Shown: positions 1-7,409 of the stretch, piece by piece
How the letters are laid out: the number at the start of each line of letters is the position of its first letter
Position numbering within the stretch: position 1 is the first letter of the stretch
Assembly (NCBI RefSeq): GCF_036174265.1
Contig: NZ_CP108055.1
Coordinates: forward strand, 5,828,001-5,892,000
Length of the DNA: 64,000 nucleotides
Origin: Streptomyces sp. NBC_00285
GTDB taxonomy: Bacteria > Actinomycetota > Actinomycetes > Streptomycetales > Streptomycetaceae
Direction of reading: 5' to 3'
The notes under the pieces: generated by a model
Told to the model about the DNA's origin: nothing
Databases searched by the model: none
Seen by the model: the letters and a program-made list of their open reading frames with translations, nothing else
Program-made: the position numbers and the translations under genes

Positions 1-705
1 AAGCCGGCGGGAGCCACGGGACCGTTGCCGACGGTCTTCGACATCCACGGCGGCCCGACCTGGCACGACAGCGACTCCTTCGCTGCGGGCCCGGCAGCCT
101 GGGTGGACCACGGATACGCGGTCGTCCGGGTCAACTACCGCGGTTCCACGGGGTACGGGCGGGCCTGGACCGACGCGCTCAAGCACCGGGTCGGGCTGAT
201 CGAGCTGGAGGACATCGCGGCGGTGCGGGAGTGGGCGGTGAGCTCGGGCCTCGCCGATCCCGCGCGTCTCGTCCTCACCGGCGGGTCCTGGGGCGGGTAC
301 CTCACACTCCTCGGCCTGGGCACCCAGCCGGACGCGTGGGCGCTGGGCATCGCGGCGGTCCCGGTCGCCGACTACGTCACGGCGTTCCACGACGAGATGG
401 AAGCGCTGAAGGCCATGGACCGCACGCTGCTGGGGGGCACGCCGGAGGAGGTTCCCGAGCGCTTCGAGGCGTCGTCACCCCTGACCTACGTGGACCAGGT
501 CAAGGCCCCGGTGTACATCTCGGCCGGCGTCAACGACCCCCGGTGCCCGATCCGTCAGGTCGACAACTACGTGAAGCGGCTGGAGTCGAGGGGGGCGGTG
601 CACGAGGTCTACCGGTACGACGCCGGTCACGGTTCGCTGGTGGTGGGCGAGCGGATCAAGCAGGTGAAGCTGGAACTGGACTTCGCCGAGCGGCATCTGG
701 GGTAA
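1..705 (+). CDS. S9 family prolyl oligopeptidase, C-terminal part
   Basis: This is the 3' portion of a serine peptidase that begins upstream of the window. The reading frame is open from base 1, so the TTG at 25 is not a real start. The visible part is the alpha/beta-hydrolase catalytic domain. The nucleophile serine sits in GGSWGGY at about 281-301. The acidic residue is in NDPRCP near 530-546 and the histidine in AGHGS near 620-634, giving the usual Ser-Asp-His order. S9 enzymes cut short peptides after proline or release acyl-peptides in the cytoplasm. The N-terminal beta-propeller, which would separate an acyl-aminoacyl-peptidase from a dipeptidyl-peptidase type, lies outside the window. 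The family assignment is secure but the substrate is not. Confidence 0.88.
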   Translation, partial: KPAGATGPLPTVFDIHGGPTWHDSDSFAAGPAAWVDHGYAVVRVNYRGSTGYGRAWTDALKHRVGLIELEDIAAVREWAVSSGLADPARLVLTGGSWGGYLTLLGLGTQPDAWALGIAAVPVADYVTAFHDEMEALKAMDRTLLGGTPEEVPERFEASSPLTYVDQVKAPVYISAGVNDPRCPIRQVDNYVKRLESRGAVHEVYRYDAGHGSLVVGERIKQVKLELDFAERHLG

Positions 706-741
706 GCGGGAGCGTTGTCGGCTGCGGGCCGGTGGGGGCCG

Positions 742-826
742 GTCGCGCAGTTCCCCGCGCCCCTGAGTGGGCACAGCTCGACCGACTTCAGATGCACCCA
801 CCTGGGGGCGCGGGGAACTGCGCGAC
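742..826. terminator. Inverted repeat between convergent genes
   Basis: A 23-bp arm (742-764, core GCGCAGTTCCCCGCGCCCC) is repeated inverted at 804-826 with one mismatch and about 39 bases between the arms. It lies between the peptidase (+) and the TrkA-like gene (-), so a bidirectional terminator is likely. One arm of the same sequence recurs at about 31374-31394, which suggests a dispersed intergenic repeat family. Confidence 0.6.
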
Positions 827-860
827 CAGCGACAACGCACCCGCGGCCCGCAGCGAACGG

Positions 861-2792
861 CTATGCCCCCACCCGTCCGCGCCGCCCCAGCAGCTCCGCC
901 AACCCCCGTCGGGTCGCAGCCAGGACCACCCGGTCCGACTCCTGAAGCACATAGGTGTCCGGGAGATCCCACGTCAGTCCGGGGGAGTCCCCGGACTCCT
1001 CCCGGGCCAGCACCCGCCAGGACCCGGCGCGGAACGCCTGGCCGACCGTCTTCCCCTCCAGCTGGGGATGGCCGCCCACATCCACCGCCGCGAACAGCAG
1101 CACCCGCCGCTCGACGGGGAACGCGCCCAGGATCTGCCGTCCCATCATCGCCCCGGCGAACGCGGGAGCCGCCAGATGGGACACACTCCGGCTGCGCGTG
1201 GACGCATGGGGGTGCGCCGCCCGCAGGGTCCGGTACACCGCCGTCGCGAAGTCGTCGTCGTACAGCCGCAGCACCACCCGCAGATCGGGCCGCACGGCCC
1301 GTGCGTACAGCACGGCCTCCAGATTCGTCGTGTCCGCGCTGGTCACCGCGAGCAGTGCGTGCGCCCGGTGGATCTTGGCGGCCTCCAGGACGCCCTCCTG
1401 GGTGACGTCACCGAGGACCACCGGTACGCGCAGTCGCCGGGCCGTGGCCAGTCCGCGGGCCTCGGGGTCGGACTCGACGCAGACCACGGGGATGTTCAGT
1501 TCCCGCAGCCGGGTCAGCACCCGGGTGCCGATCTTGCCCAGCCCGAGCAGCACGACGTGTCCGCCCAGTCCGCGGGGCGGTTTGCGCAGCGAGGACGCGG
1601 TGCGGAAGGTGCCGAGCGCCTCCAGGACCGCGGCGAGGAGGACCGGGAGGAGCAGCAACCCGGTCAGTCCGGACAGGAGTTGGAGGATCTGGCGGCCGAC
1701 GGACTCCCCGATCGCGGGGTCGTCGATCGCGAACAGGTCCAGCAGCGTCAGATAGAAGGCGCTCAGCGGATGGATCCCGGTCACCAGCCACAGGGCGACG
1801 GCGAGCGCGAGCACACACGCCGCCATTCCCGCCAGCGACCAGCGCAGCCGCCGCGAGAACAGCGAACCGAACCACGGCAGCACACCCCGGCCGTCGGGCA
1901 ACGAGGTCCCGGCGTAGGACACCTGCTCCAGCACGACGGTCGTACGCCCGGCCCCGTTCCGTACCGCCGCCGTGTCCGGCAGCAGCGTCGGTCCCTGGTC
2001 CGCGCCGGGCTCGGCGGTGTCGGTCGGCGAGAGCAGGGCCAGTGTGGCCAGTCCGGGGGCGGAGCTCACCCCGTCCCGGGCCGGGGGCCGTTCGACCGCC
2101 CGCAGCATCAGACCGCCGGTCTGGAGCACCTTGCTGGTGCCGGTGAGGGCGGTGGCGGCCAGCGCGGGCGCGGCCGTGTCGGCGTCGGACAGCACGGTCG
2201 TGGAGGCGTCGAAACCGGCGCCGTCGTCCGGACCGCCGTCCGCGTCGCCGTAGGCCAACGCGGCGGCCTGGTCGAGGAGTTCCTCGATGTGCTGGCCGAG
2301 CCGCCGGTTGTAGAGCCGCAGGACGAGCCGCAGCCGGGGGTTGAGGCGGCGGGCGGTGAGGGCGGCGCGGATGTTGGTCTCGTCGTCGTCGTACACGAGC
2401 GCGAGTGCGTCCGCCCGTTCCACGCCCGCCCCGGCGAGCGCGGCCTCGTTCGGCTCGGTGGCCTCCATCACCCGTACGCCGCCCGGGGGTTCGGCACCGG
2501 GGGCGGTGCCGCTGGTGGCGCCGACGGCACCCCCGTTGCCGTTGCCGTTGCCGGCCAGGCCGACGGCCGCGTTGACCATCCGGTCGAGCAGCGCGGACGC
2601 GGCACGGGCCCGTACGACCACCGGTGGCCGCACGGATCGTTCGGAGGCCGGTACGACGAGTGTGACCTGCTCGCCGTAGACGCCTCTCAGCTCGGCGGCC
2701 AACCGGTGCGCGAGCCCGTCGTCCCCGCACACCACCATGTGCGCGGCCGTGCCGCCCGGCTGCCCTGGACTCTGGTTCGGAACGCTCCCCAC
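861..2792 (-). CDS. TrkA-N/RCK-domain potassium channel-like protein
   Basis: This 643-residue protein has two NAD-binding RCK/TrkA-N modules around a short membrane unit. The first Rossmann-type segment is near residues 18-60 (MVVCGDDGLAHRLAAEL). The second, better preserved, is at about 395-520 (HVVLLGLGKIGTRVLTRL with the acidic VCVESDPEA ribose-binding strand). Two hydrophobic stretches at about 310-390 resemble the membrane helices and pore region of CASTOR/POLLUX-like ion channels. A TrkA-C-like tail follows. It probably gates K+ or another cation in response to a nucleotide. The GTG at 2792 gives the longest form; an internal ATG at 2738 is an alternative. It is divergent from the permease operon, with 168 bases between them. 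Several threonine/alanine-rich linkers break up the first half. Confidence 0.8.
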   Translation of the reverse strand: MGSVPNQSPGQPGGTAAHMVVCGDDGLAHRLAAELRGVYGEQVTLVVPASERSVRPPVVVRARAASALLDRMVNAAVGLAGNGNGNGGAVGATSGTAPGAEPPGGVRVMEATEPNEAALAGAGVERADALALVYDDDETNIRAALTARRLNPRLRLVLRLYNRRLGQHIEELLDQAAALAYGDADGGPDDGAGFDASTTVLSDADTAAPALAATALTGTSKVLQTGGLMLRAVERPPARDGVSSAPGLATLALLSPTDTAEPGADQGPTLLPDTAAVRNGAGRTTVVLEQVSYAGTSLPDGRGVLPWFGSLFSRRLRWSLAGMAACVLALAVALWLVTGIHPLSAFYLTLLDLFAIDDPAIGESVGRQILQLLSGLTGLLLLPVLLAAVLEALGTFRTASSLRKPPRGLGGHVVLLGLGKIGTRVLTRLRELNIPVVCVESDPEARGLATARRLRVPVVLGDVTQEGVLEAAKIHRAHALLAVTSADTTNLEAVLYARAVRPDLRVVLRLYDDDFATAVYRTLRAAHPHASTRSRSVSHLAAPAFAGAMMGRQILGAFPVERRVLLFAAVDVGGHPQLEGKTVGQAFRAGSWRVLAREESGDSPGLTWDLPDTYVLQESDRVVLAATRRGLAELLGRRGRVGA

Positions 2793-2960
2793 GAGGGAGA
2801 AGACTGCCTCACCGAGGCGGATGGTGCCATGTCCGGGGCCCCGGGCCGCTTCGAACCGTCAAGAAATCCCCAAACCCCCGCGCACGCTGAGCAAACGGAC
2901 CTTCGCTGTCGTACGCACCAGCAGGGGAACCAGCACCTCACCACCGGAGGGATCCCGGCC

Positions 2961-3995
2961 GTGGCCGTCACCAAAGCACCCCCGCTCACGCGGGCCACCG
3001 ACGAGGACCGGAGCCCGGCACCCGGTCCGACACCGGATGCGGACGCCCGGCGCCTCAACTCCCCGCTCGTGCTGACCCTGTTGATGCTCCTGATGGTGCT
3101 GTGCCAGGGCCCGATCCGGGAGGCGCTGGGCGCGCCGGTCATGCAGAGCTGGATGACGGTGTTCGTCGCCGTGCTCGTCCAGGCGCTGCCCTTCCTGGTG
3201 CTCGGGGTGCTGCTGTCGGCGGCGATCGCGGTGTTCGTGCCGCCGTCGTTCTTCGCCCGCGCGCTGCCGAAGAACCCCGTCCTCGCGGTGCCGGTGGCCG
3301 GGGTGGCGGGCGCGATCCTGCCGGGCTGCGAGTGCGCGTCCGTGCCGGTGGCCGGGGCGCTGGTGCGCAGGGGGGTCACCCCGGCCGCGGCCCTCGCCTT
3401 CCTGCTCTCGGCCCCGGCGGTCAACCCGATCGTGCTGACCGCCACCGCCGTCGCCTTCCCCCGCAACCCCGAGATGGTCGTGGGCCGGCTCGTCGGGAGC
3501 CTGCTGGTGGCGTGCGCGATGGGCTGGCTGTGGCTGCGCCTGGGCCGGGCCGACCTGCTGAAGCCGCCGGCCCGGGAGTCGTACGAGGGCCAGGGCAAGG
3601 GCGCCGCCTTCTGGGGCTCGGTGCGGCACGACGTGATGCACGCGGGCGGCTTCCTGGTCGTCGGCGCGATGGCGGCGGCGACTTTGAAGGCCGTGGTCCC
3701 GCAGACGTGGCTGCGCACGGCGGCCGAGAACCCGGTGATCGCCGTGCTGGCCCTCGCCGCCCTCGCGGTCGTGCTGTCGATCTGCTCGGAGGCGGACGCG
3801 TTCGTGGCGGCCTCGCTGACCCAGTTCTCGCTGACCGCGCGGCTGACCTTCCTGATCGTCGGCCCGATGATCGACCTGAAGCTGTTCGCGATGCAGACGG
3901 GCACCTTCGGCCGTGCCTTCGCCCTGCGCTTCGCCCCCGCGACCCTCGCCATGGCGATCGTGGGCTCGGTCCTGACCGGGGCGGTGCTGCTGTGA
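2961..3995 (+). CDS. UPF0718 (DUF318) family permease
   Basis: A 344-residue integral membrane protein with about eight hydrophobic helices. The family signature PGCECASVPVAGALVRRGV is near residues 116-134, followed by AFLLSAPAVNPIVL. A second copy of the hydrophobic repeat ends in LTARLTFLIVGPMIDLKL. UPF0718/YraQ proteins are predicted transporters, often linked to metals or thiol compounds, with no settled substrate. The GTG at 2961 is chosen because GGAGGG lies 9 bases upstream; the frame stays open much further upstream, but without coding character. The next gene overlaps it by 4 bases, so the two are translationally coupled. Confidence 0.85.
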   Translation: MAVTKAPPLTRATDEDRSPAPGPTPDADARRLNSPLVLTLLMLLMVLCQGPIREALGAPVMQSWMTVFVAVLVQALPFLVLGVLLSAAIAVFVPPSFFARALPKNPVLAVPVAGVAGAILPGCECASVPVAGALVRRGVTPAAALAFLLSAPAVNPIVLTATAVAFPRNPEMVVGRLVGSLLVACAMGWLWLRLGRADLLKPPARESYEGQGKGAAFWGSVRHDVMHAGGFLVVGAMAAATLKAVVPQTWLRTAAENPVIAVLALAALAVVLSICSEADAFVAASLTQFSLTARLTFLIVGPMIDLKLFAMQTGTFGRAFALRFAPATLAMAIVGSVLTGAVLL

Positions 3996-4753
3996 ACCGG
4001 CAGGCACAGTCGGCGGTCCTGTTCGTCCTCGGCGCGGCCCTGCTGCACGCGGGCCTCACCGACCTCTACCTCCGCTACGTCAAGGCGGGGCTGCGCCCGC
4101 TGGTCCTGGCGGCCGGGATCGTCCTCATCGTGACGGCCCTGGCGACGGCCTGGTACGAGTGGCGCCCGAAGCGGCACCGGACGGATCACGAGGACGGCCC
4201 CCAGGGCGATCACGACGGTCACGACGGTCACGAGGAGCACGCCCACCGTGAACCCCGTGTCTCCTGGCTCCTGGTCCTCCCCCTCTTCGCCCTGATCCTC
4301 GTCGCCCCGCCGGCCCTCGGCTCCTACAGCGCCATGCGCACCGGCACGGCCCTGCAGCAGTCGTACGGCTATACGAAGCTTCCCGCCAGCGGTCCCGTGC
4401 GGCTCAGCCTCGTCGACTACGCGGGCCGCGCGTACTACGGGCACGGCCGTGACCTCGTCGGTCGGCAGGTCGTCGTCACCGGGTTCGTCGCCCTGGACCG
4501 CTCCGGCGCGCCCTACCTGGTCCGCATGGCCCTCAACTGCTGTGCCGCGGACGCCCAGCCGGTCAAAGTCGGCCTGACCGGCAAGATCCCGCCGGTCCTC
4601 CAGCCGGACAGCTGGCTCCAGGTCACCGGCACCTACACCGCGCAGCGGACCAAGGACACGGTGAACGGCGGCCCGATCCCGTACCTGAAGATCACGCAGG
4701 CCAAGCCGGTCCCGACACCGCACGACCCGTACGACGAGACCTGGAACAACTGA
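3992..4753 (+). CDS. TIGR03943 family putative permease subunit
   Basis: A 253-residue protein that belongs with the preceding UPF0718 permease (GTGA overlap). Two N-terminal membrane helices are followed by a histidine/aspartate-rich loop at about residues 60-88 (for example GDHDGHDGHEEHAHRE) and a third helix. The soluble C-terminal domain at about 130-250 contains the family motif MALNCCAADAQPV. The paired-gene arrangement is the family norm, as in Bacillus ycgR/ycgQ. The His-rich loop looks able to bind divalent metal, which supports but does not prove a metal-transport role. The call is firm; the substrate is unknown. Confidence 0.83.
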   Translation: MNRQAQSAVLFVLGAALLHAGLTDLYLRYVKAGLRPLVLAAGIVLIVTALATAWYEWRPKRHRTDHEDGPQGDHDGHDGHEEHAHREPRVSWLLVLPLFALILVAPPALGSYSAMRTGTALQQSYGYTKLPASGPVRLSLVDYAGRAYYGHGRDLVGRQVVVTGFVALDRSGAPYLVRMALNCCAADAQPVKVGLTGKIPPVLQPDSWLQVTGTYTAQRTKDTVNGGPIPYLKITQAKPVPTPHDPYDETWNN

Positions 4754-5045
4754 AGGGTCCCCTGCTTCCTCAGCGTCCGGCCGGGCTCGCCGTCGCCGCC
4801 GGACTCGATGGGGCGGTGGGGCGGTGGGCAACTCCCGTGACCCCGAGAGCCTCGCCGGCCTCGTCGCGGAACTCGGGGCACGGGCCCGCGCGGTGTGCCG
4901 GTGCCGGTGCCGGCCGGAGGAGACCCGGCGCCCCGGCTCGTCGAGGAGGCGGTGGACAAACTGGAAGCCTTCCGTGAACGGGCCCGGGTAGCGATGGCCG
5001 CCGTGTCGCGCCGAACCCCCGGAAGCCCTTGCCGTCGTAGGACCC
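4754..5045 (+). other. Non-coding stretch with a possible gene remnant
   Basis: No intact gene is visible. Two short coding-like pieces in different + frames could be one decayed gene with a frameshift near 4895: about 4825-4895 gives SRDPESLAGLVAELGARARA, and about 4895-5015 gives LVEEAVDKLEAFRERARVAM. I do not recognise the family, and both pieces could be chance in GC-rich DNA. Confidence 0.25.
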
Positions 5046-5093
5046 GCCCCCTAGCCTGCAATCTGACGACCCATCAGATACCGGCTAGGGGGC
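5046..5093. promoter_or_regulatory. Nested palindromes upstream of the amidohydrolase
   Basis: A perfect 11-bp inverted repeat (GCCCCCTAGCC at 5046-5056, GGCTAGGGGGC at 5083-5093) encloses a second one (ATCTGA 5061-5066, TCAGAT 5074-5079). The right outer arm contains the Shine-Dalgarno AGGGGG just before the ATG at 5099. The inner palindrome looks like a repressor operator, for example of TetR type. The outer one could fold in RNA and hide the ribosome binding site. Confidence 0.5.
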
Positions 5094-5098
5094 AGGCA

Positions 5099-6340
5099 AT
5101 GGCCGTCACCACCGAGAGCGGGACCGGATCCGGAACGGGACCTGGAATCAGGGACATCCCCAAAGTCATCAGCGTGGACGATCACGTGATCGAGCCCGCG
5201 CATCTCTTCGAGACCTGGCTCCCGGCCAAGTACCGGGACAGGGGGCCGAAACCGATCACCGCCGGCATCGGGGACCTCGCGTACGTCGGCGGGAAGTACC
5301 GGTTCACCACCGATCCGGAAGGCCAGCTCACCGACTGGTGGGAGTACGAGGGCGACCTGTTCCCGTACAAGCGGATCATCGCGGCCGTCGGCTTCTCGCG
5401 GGACGAGATGACCCTCGACGGGATCACCCGCGAGCAGATGCGGCGGGGGTGCTGGGACCCGAAGGCCCGTATCGAGGACATGGAGATGAACCATGTCGAG
5501 GCCTCCCTGTGTTTCCCGACCTTCCCGCGGTTCTGCGGGCAGACCTTCTCCGAGGCCAAGGACAAGGAGGTCGGGCTCGCCTGTGTGCGCGCCTACAACG
5601 ACTGGATGGTCGAGGAGTGGTGCGGGGACAGCGGGGGCCGGCTGATCCCGCTGTGCCTGATCCCGCTGTGGGACGTCGAGCTCGCGGTCGCGGAGATCCG
5701 CCGCAACGCCGCACGGGGCGTACGGGCCGTCACCTTCAGCGAGATCCCGACCTATCTGGGGCTGCCGTCGATCCACTCCGGCTACTGGGACCCGTTCTTC
5801 GCGGCCTGCGAGGAGACCGGGACGGTCGTCAACATGCACATCGGCAGCAGCTCGCAGATGCCGGCCGCGTCCCCCGACGCCCCGCCCGCAGTCCAGGCCT
5901 CCCTCTCCTTCAACAACGCCATGGCCTCGATGATGGACTTCCTGTTCTCCGGGGTCCTGGTGAAGTTCCCTCGGCTCAAACTGGCGTACAGCGAGGGCCA
6001 GATGGGCTGGATCCCGTACGCCCTGGAACGCGCCGACGACGTCTGGGAGGAACACCGTGCCTGGGGCGGCGTCAGGGACCTGATCCCGGAGCCGCCGTCG
6101 ACGTACTACTACCGGCAGATCTTCTGCTGCTTCTTCCGCGACAAGCACGGCATCGAGGCCATCGAGACCGTGGGCGTGGACAACGCGACCTTCGAGACCG
6201 ACTACCCGCACGTCGACTCGACCTGGCCGAACACCAAGAAGGTCGCGTGGGAGCACGTGGCCGGGCTGTCCGAGGACGTGACCTACAAGCTGCTGCGGGG
6301 CAACGCGATCCGGATGCTGGAGCTCGGGTTCGACAAGTGA
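5099..6340 (+). CDS. Amidohydrolase family protein (amidohydrolase-2/ACMSD-like)
   Basis: A 413-residue TIM-barrel hydrolase or decarboxylase of the amidohydrolase-2 group. The N-terminal metal-site strand reads VDDHVIEPAHLFETWLP (about residues 24-40). A histidine in VVNMHIGSSS and the C-terminal ATFETDYPHVDSTWP, with the conserved aspartate and histidine, complete the family pattern. Homologues act on aromatic or heterocyclic carboxylates, often with Zn or Mn. The ATG at 5099 follows AGGGGG by 6 bases and starts a plausible N-terminus, so the open frame upstream to 4895 is not used. It is a single-gene unit with palindromes in front and a hairpin behind. The substrate cannot be told from the sequence. 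Confidence 0.85.
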   Translation: MAVTTESGTGSGTGPGIRDIPKVISVDDHVIEPAHLFETWLPAKYRDRGPKPITAGIGDLAYVGGKYRFTTDPEGQLTDWWEYEGDLFPYKRIIAAVGFSRDEMTLDGITREQMRRGCWDPKARIEDMEMNHVEASLCFPTFPRFCGQTFSEAKDKEVGLACVRAYNDWMVEEWCGDSGGRLIPLCLIPLWDVELAVAEIRRNAARGVRAVTFSEIPTYLGLPSIHSGYWDPFFAACEETGTVVNMHIGSSSQMPAASPDAPPAVQASLSFNNAMASMMDFLFSGVLVKFPRLKLAYSEGQMGWIPYALERADDVWEEHRAWGGVRDLIPEPPSTYYYRQIFCCFFRDKHGIEAIETVGVDNATFETDYPHVDSTWPNTKKVAWEHVAGLSEDVTYKLLRGNAIRMLELGFDK

Positions 6341-6344
6341 GCCA

Positions 6345-6408
6345 GGGCGTGTTCCGAGAGTGGCGTCGTCCGCCCCGAGGGCGGGCCCGGCAACTTCGGA
6401 ACACGCCC
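6345..6408. terminator. Hairpin between convergent genes
   Basis: A 13-bp perfect inverted repeat (GGGCGTGTTCCGA at 6345-6357 and its complement at 6396-6408) starts 4 bases after the amidohydrolase stop. A GC-rich inner hairpin lies between the arms. It is likely a shared terminator with the glycosyltransferase coming from the other side. Confidence 0.65.
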
Positions 6409-6472
6409 CAGCGCTGTCGTCACTTCCCGACTGCCTCGCGGCGGCATGGAGGTGCGAAGGGGACGAAAACCC

Positions 6473-7213
6473 CTAGAAGGTCCACTCGAACGTGGCCAGC
6501 GACCGTGCCCGCCGCTCCGCCACCGCCATCCGGGCCGCACGCTCGGCCGTGTCGACGTGGTCGGCGTGGCCGGTCATCTGGCCGTCCCACTTGCGGTACA
6601 GGAGGCCGGGCTCGGTGGTGAACCAGCCGCGGCTCACCGCGTCCAGGGCCAGCAGCAGGCCGGTGTCCTCCGAGGCGGGCAGGGCCATCCAGCCACCCAG
6701 GGCGAGCAGCAGCTCCCGGCGCACGAAGAGGGTCGCCGGGTGCACCGGCGCGCGGAAGTCGTTCGCCGACCAGTGCGCGAGTACGGCACCCCGCTCGACG
6801 TGACCCTCCGCGGGATCCCCGGGGAAACCCGACGTCGAGCCGTCCGGCAGCCGGTCCAGCGCCCGGGAGGTCGCCCAGCCGACCGCGGGGTCGGCCTCGA
6901 GCGCGGCCAGGTCCCGGGCGAGCGCGCCCTCGGTGAGCTGGTCGTCGGCGTCCAGGACCTTCACGTACGGCCCGACGGCGTGTGCGAGCGCGATGGTGCG
7001 GGCGACACCCGGTCCGCCGGGCCGGCCCTGCCGGAAGGTCACCCGGGGGTCGTCGGGGACGTAGGGCCGGACCTCGTCCGTGTGGCCGTCCTCCTGGATC
7101 AGCCACCGCCACTCCCAGCCGGCGGGTAACTCCTGCGCACACAGGGAGGCGTAGGCCTCTGGCAGGAAGCGGGCGGACGGGGCGTGGACGGCCGTGACGA
7201 CAGTGATACGCAC
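6473..7213 (-). CDS. Glycosyltransferase family 2
   Basis: A 246-residue cytoplasmic GT-A fold enzyme. The N-terminal nucleotide-binding strand is MRITVVTAVHAPSARFLPEA. The metal-binding DxD-type motif is in VKVLDADDQLTEGAL (about residues 88-102), and the acceptor-side region contains EDTGLLLALDAV. There are no membrane helices. Family 2 enzymes move a sugar from a nucleotide-sugar to a polymer, lipid or small molecule. The start is GTG at 7213. It stands alone, with no neighbouring sugar genes to indicate the acceptor. Confidence 0.85.
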   Translation of the reverse strand: MRITVVTAVHAPSARFLPEAYASLCAQELPAGWEWRWLIQEDGHTDEVRPYVPDDPRVTFRQGRPGGPGVARTIALAHAVGPYVKVLDADDQLTEGALARDLAALEADPAVGWATSRALDRLPDGSTSGFPGDPAEGHVERGAVLAHWSANDFRAPVHPATLFVRRELLLALGGWMALPASEDTGLLLALDAVSRGWFTTEPGLLYRKWDGQMTGHADHVDTAERAARMAVAERRARSLATFEWTF

Positions 7214-7280
7214 CGACCCAGACTATGACCCGGCCGGGCCCGCCCATGACCTGACCCATGGCCTGACCAGGCACGGAAAC

Positions 7281-7320
7281 GCCCGACCGCTGGCGACGGG
7301 GGATGCACCAGCGGTCGGGC
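7281..7320. terminator. Strong hairpin between divergent transcripts
   Basis: A perfect 13-bp stem (GCCCGACCGCTGG at 7281-7293, complement at 7308-7320) with a 14-base loop. It lies downstream of the WD40 gene (-) and upstream of the glycosyltransferase, so it most likely ends the long WD40 transcript. Confidence 0.7.
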
Positions 7321-7409
7321 TGTGGCCAAGACTAACAAGGCTGTCCGGACAGCGGGAGCGGACTGCTCTGCTGTGGGGAGAAGTTGTGAGCGGGATCACG
7401 TCATACGGG

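Noticed and set aside
231-2960. Very long + frame that continues into the permease gene
   Set aside because: It runs antisense to the TrkA-like gene, has no coding bias, and a GTG with a good ribosome binding site is at 2961.
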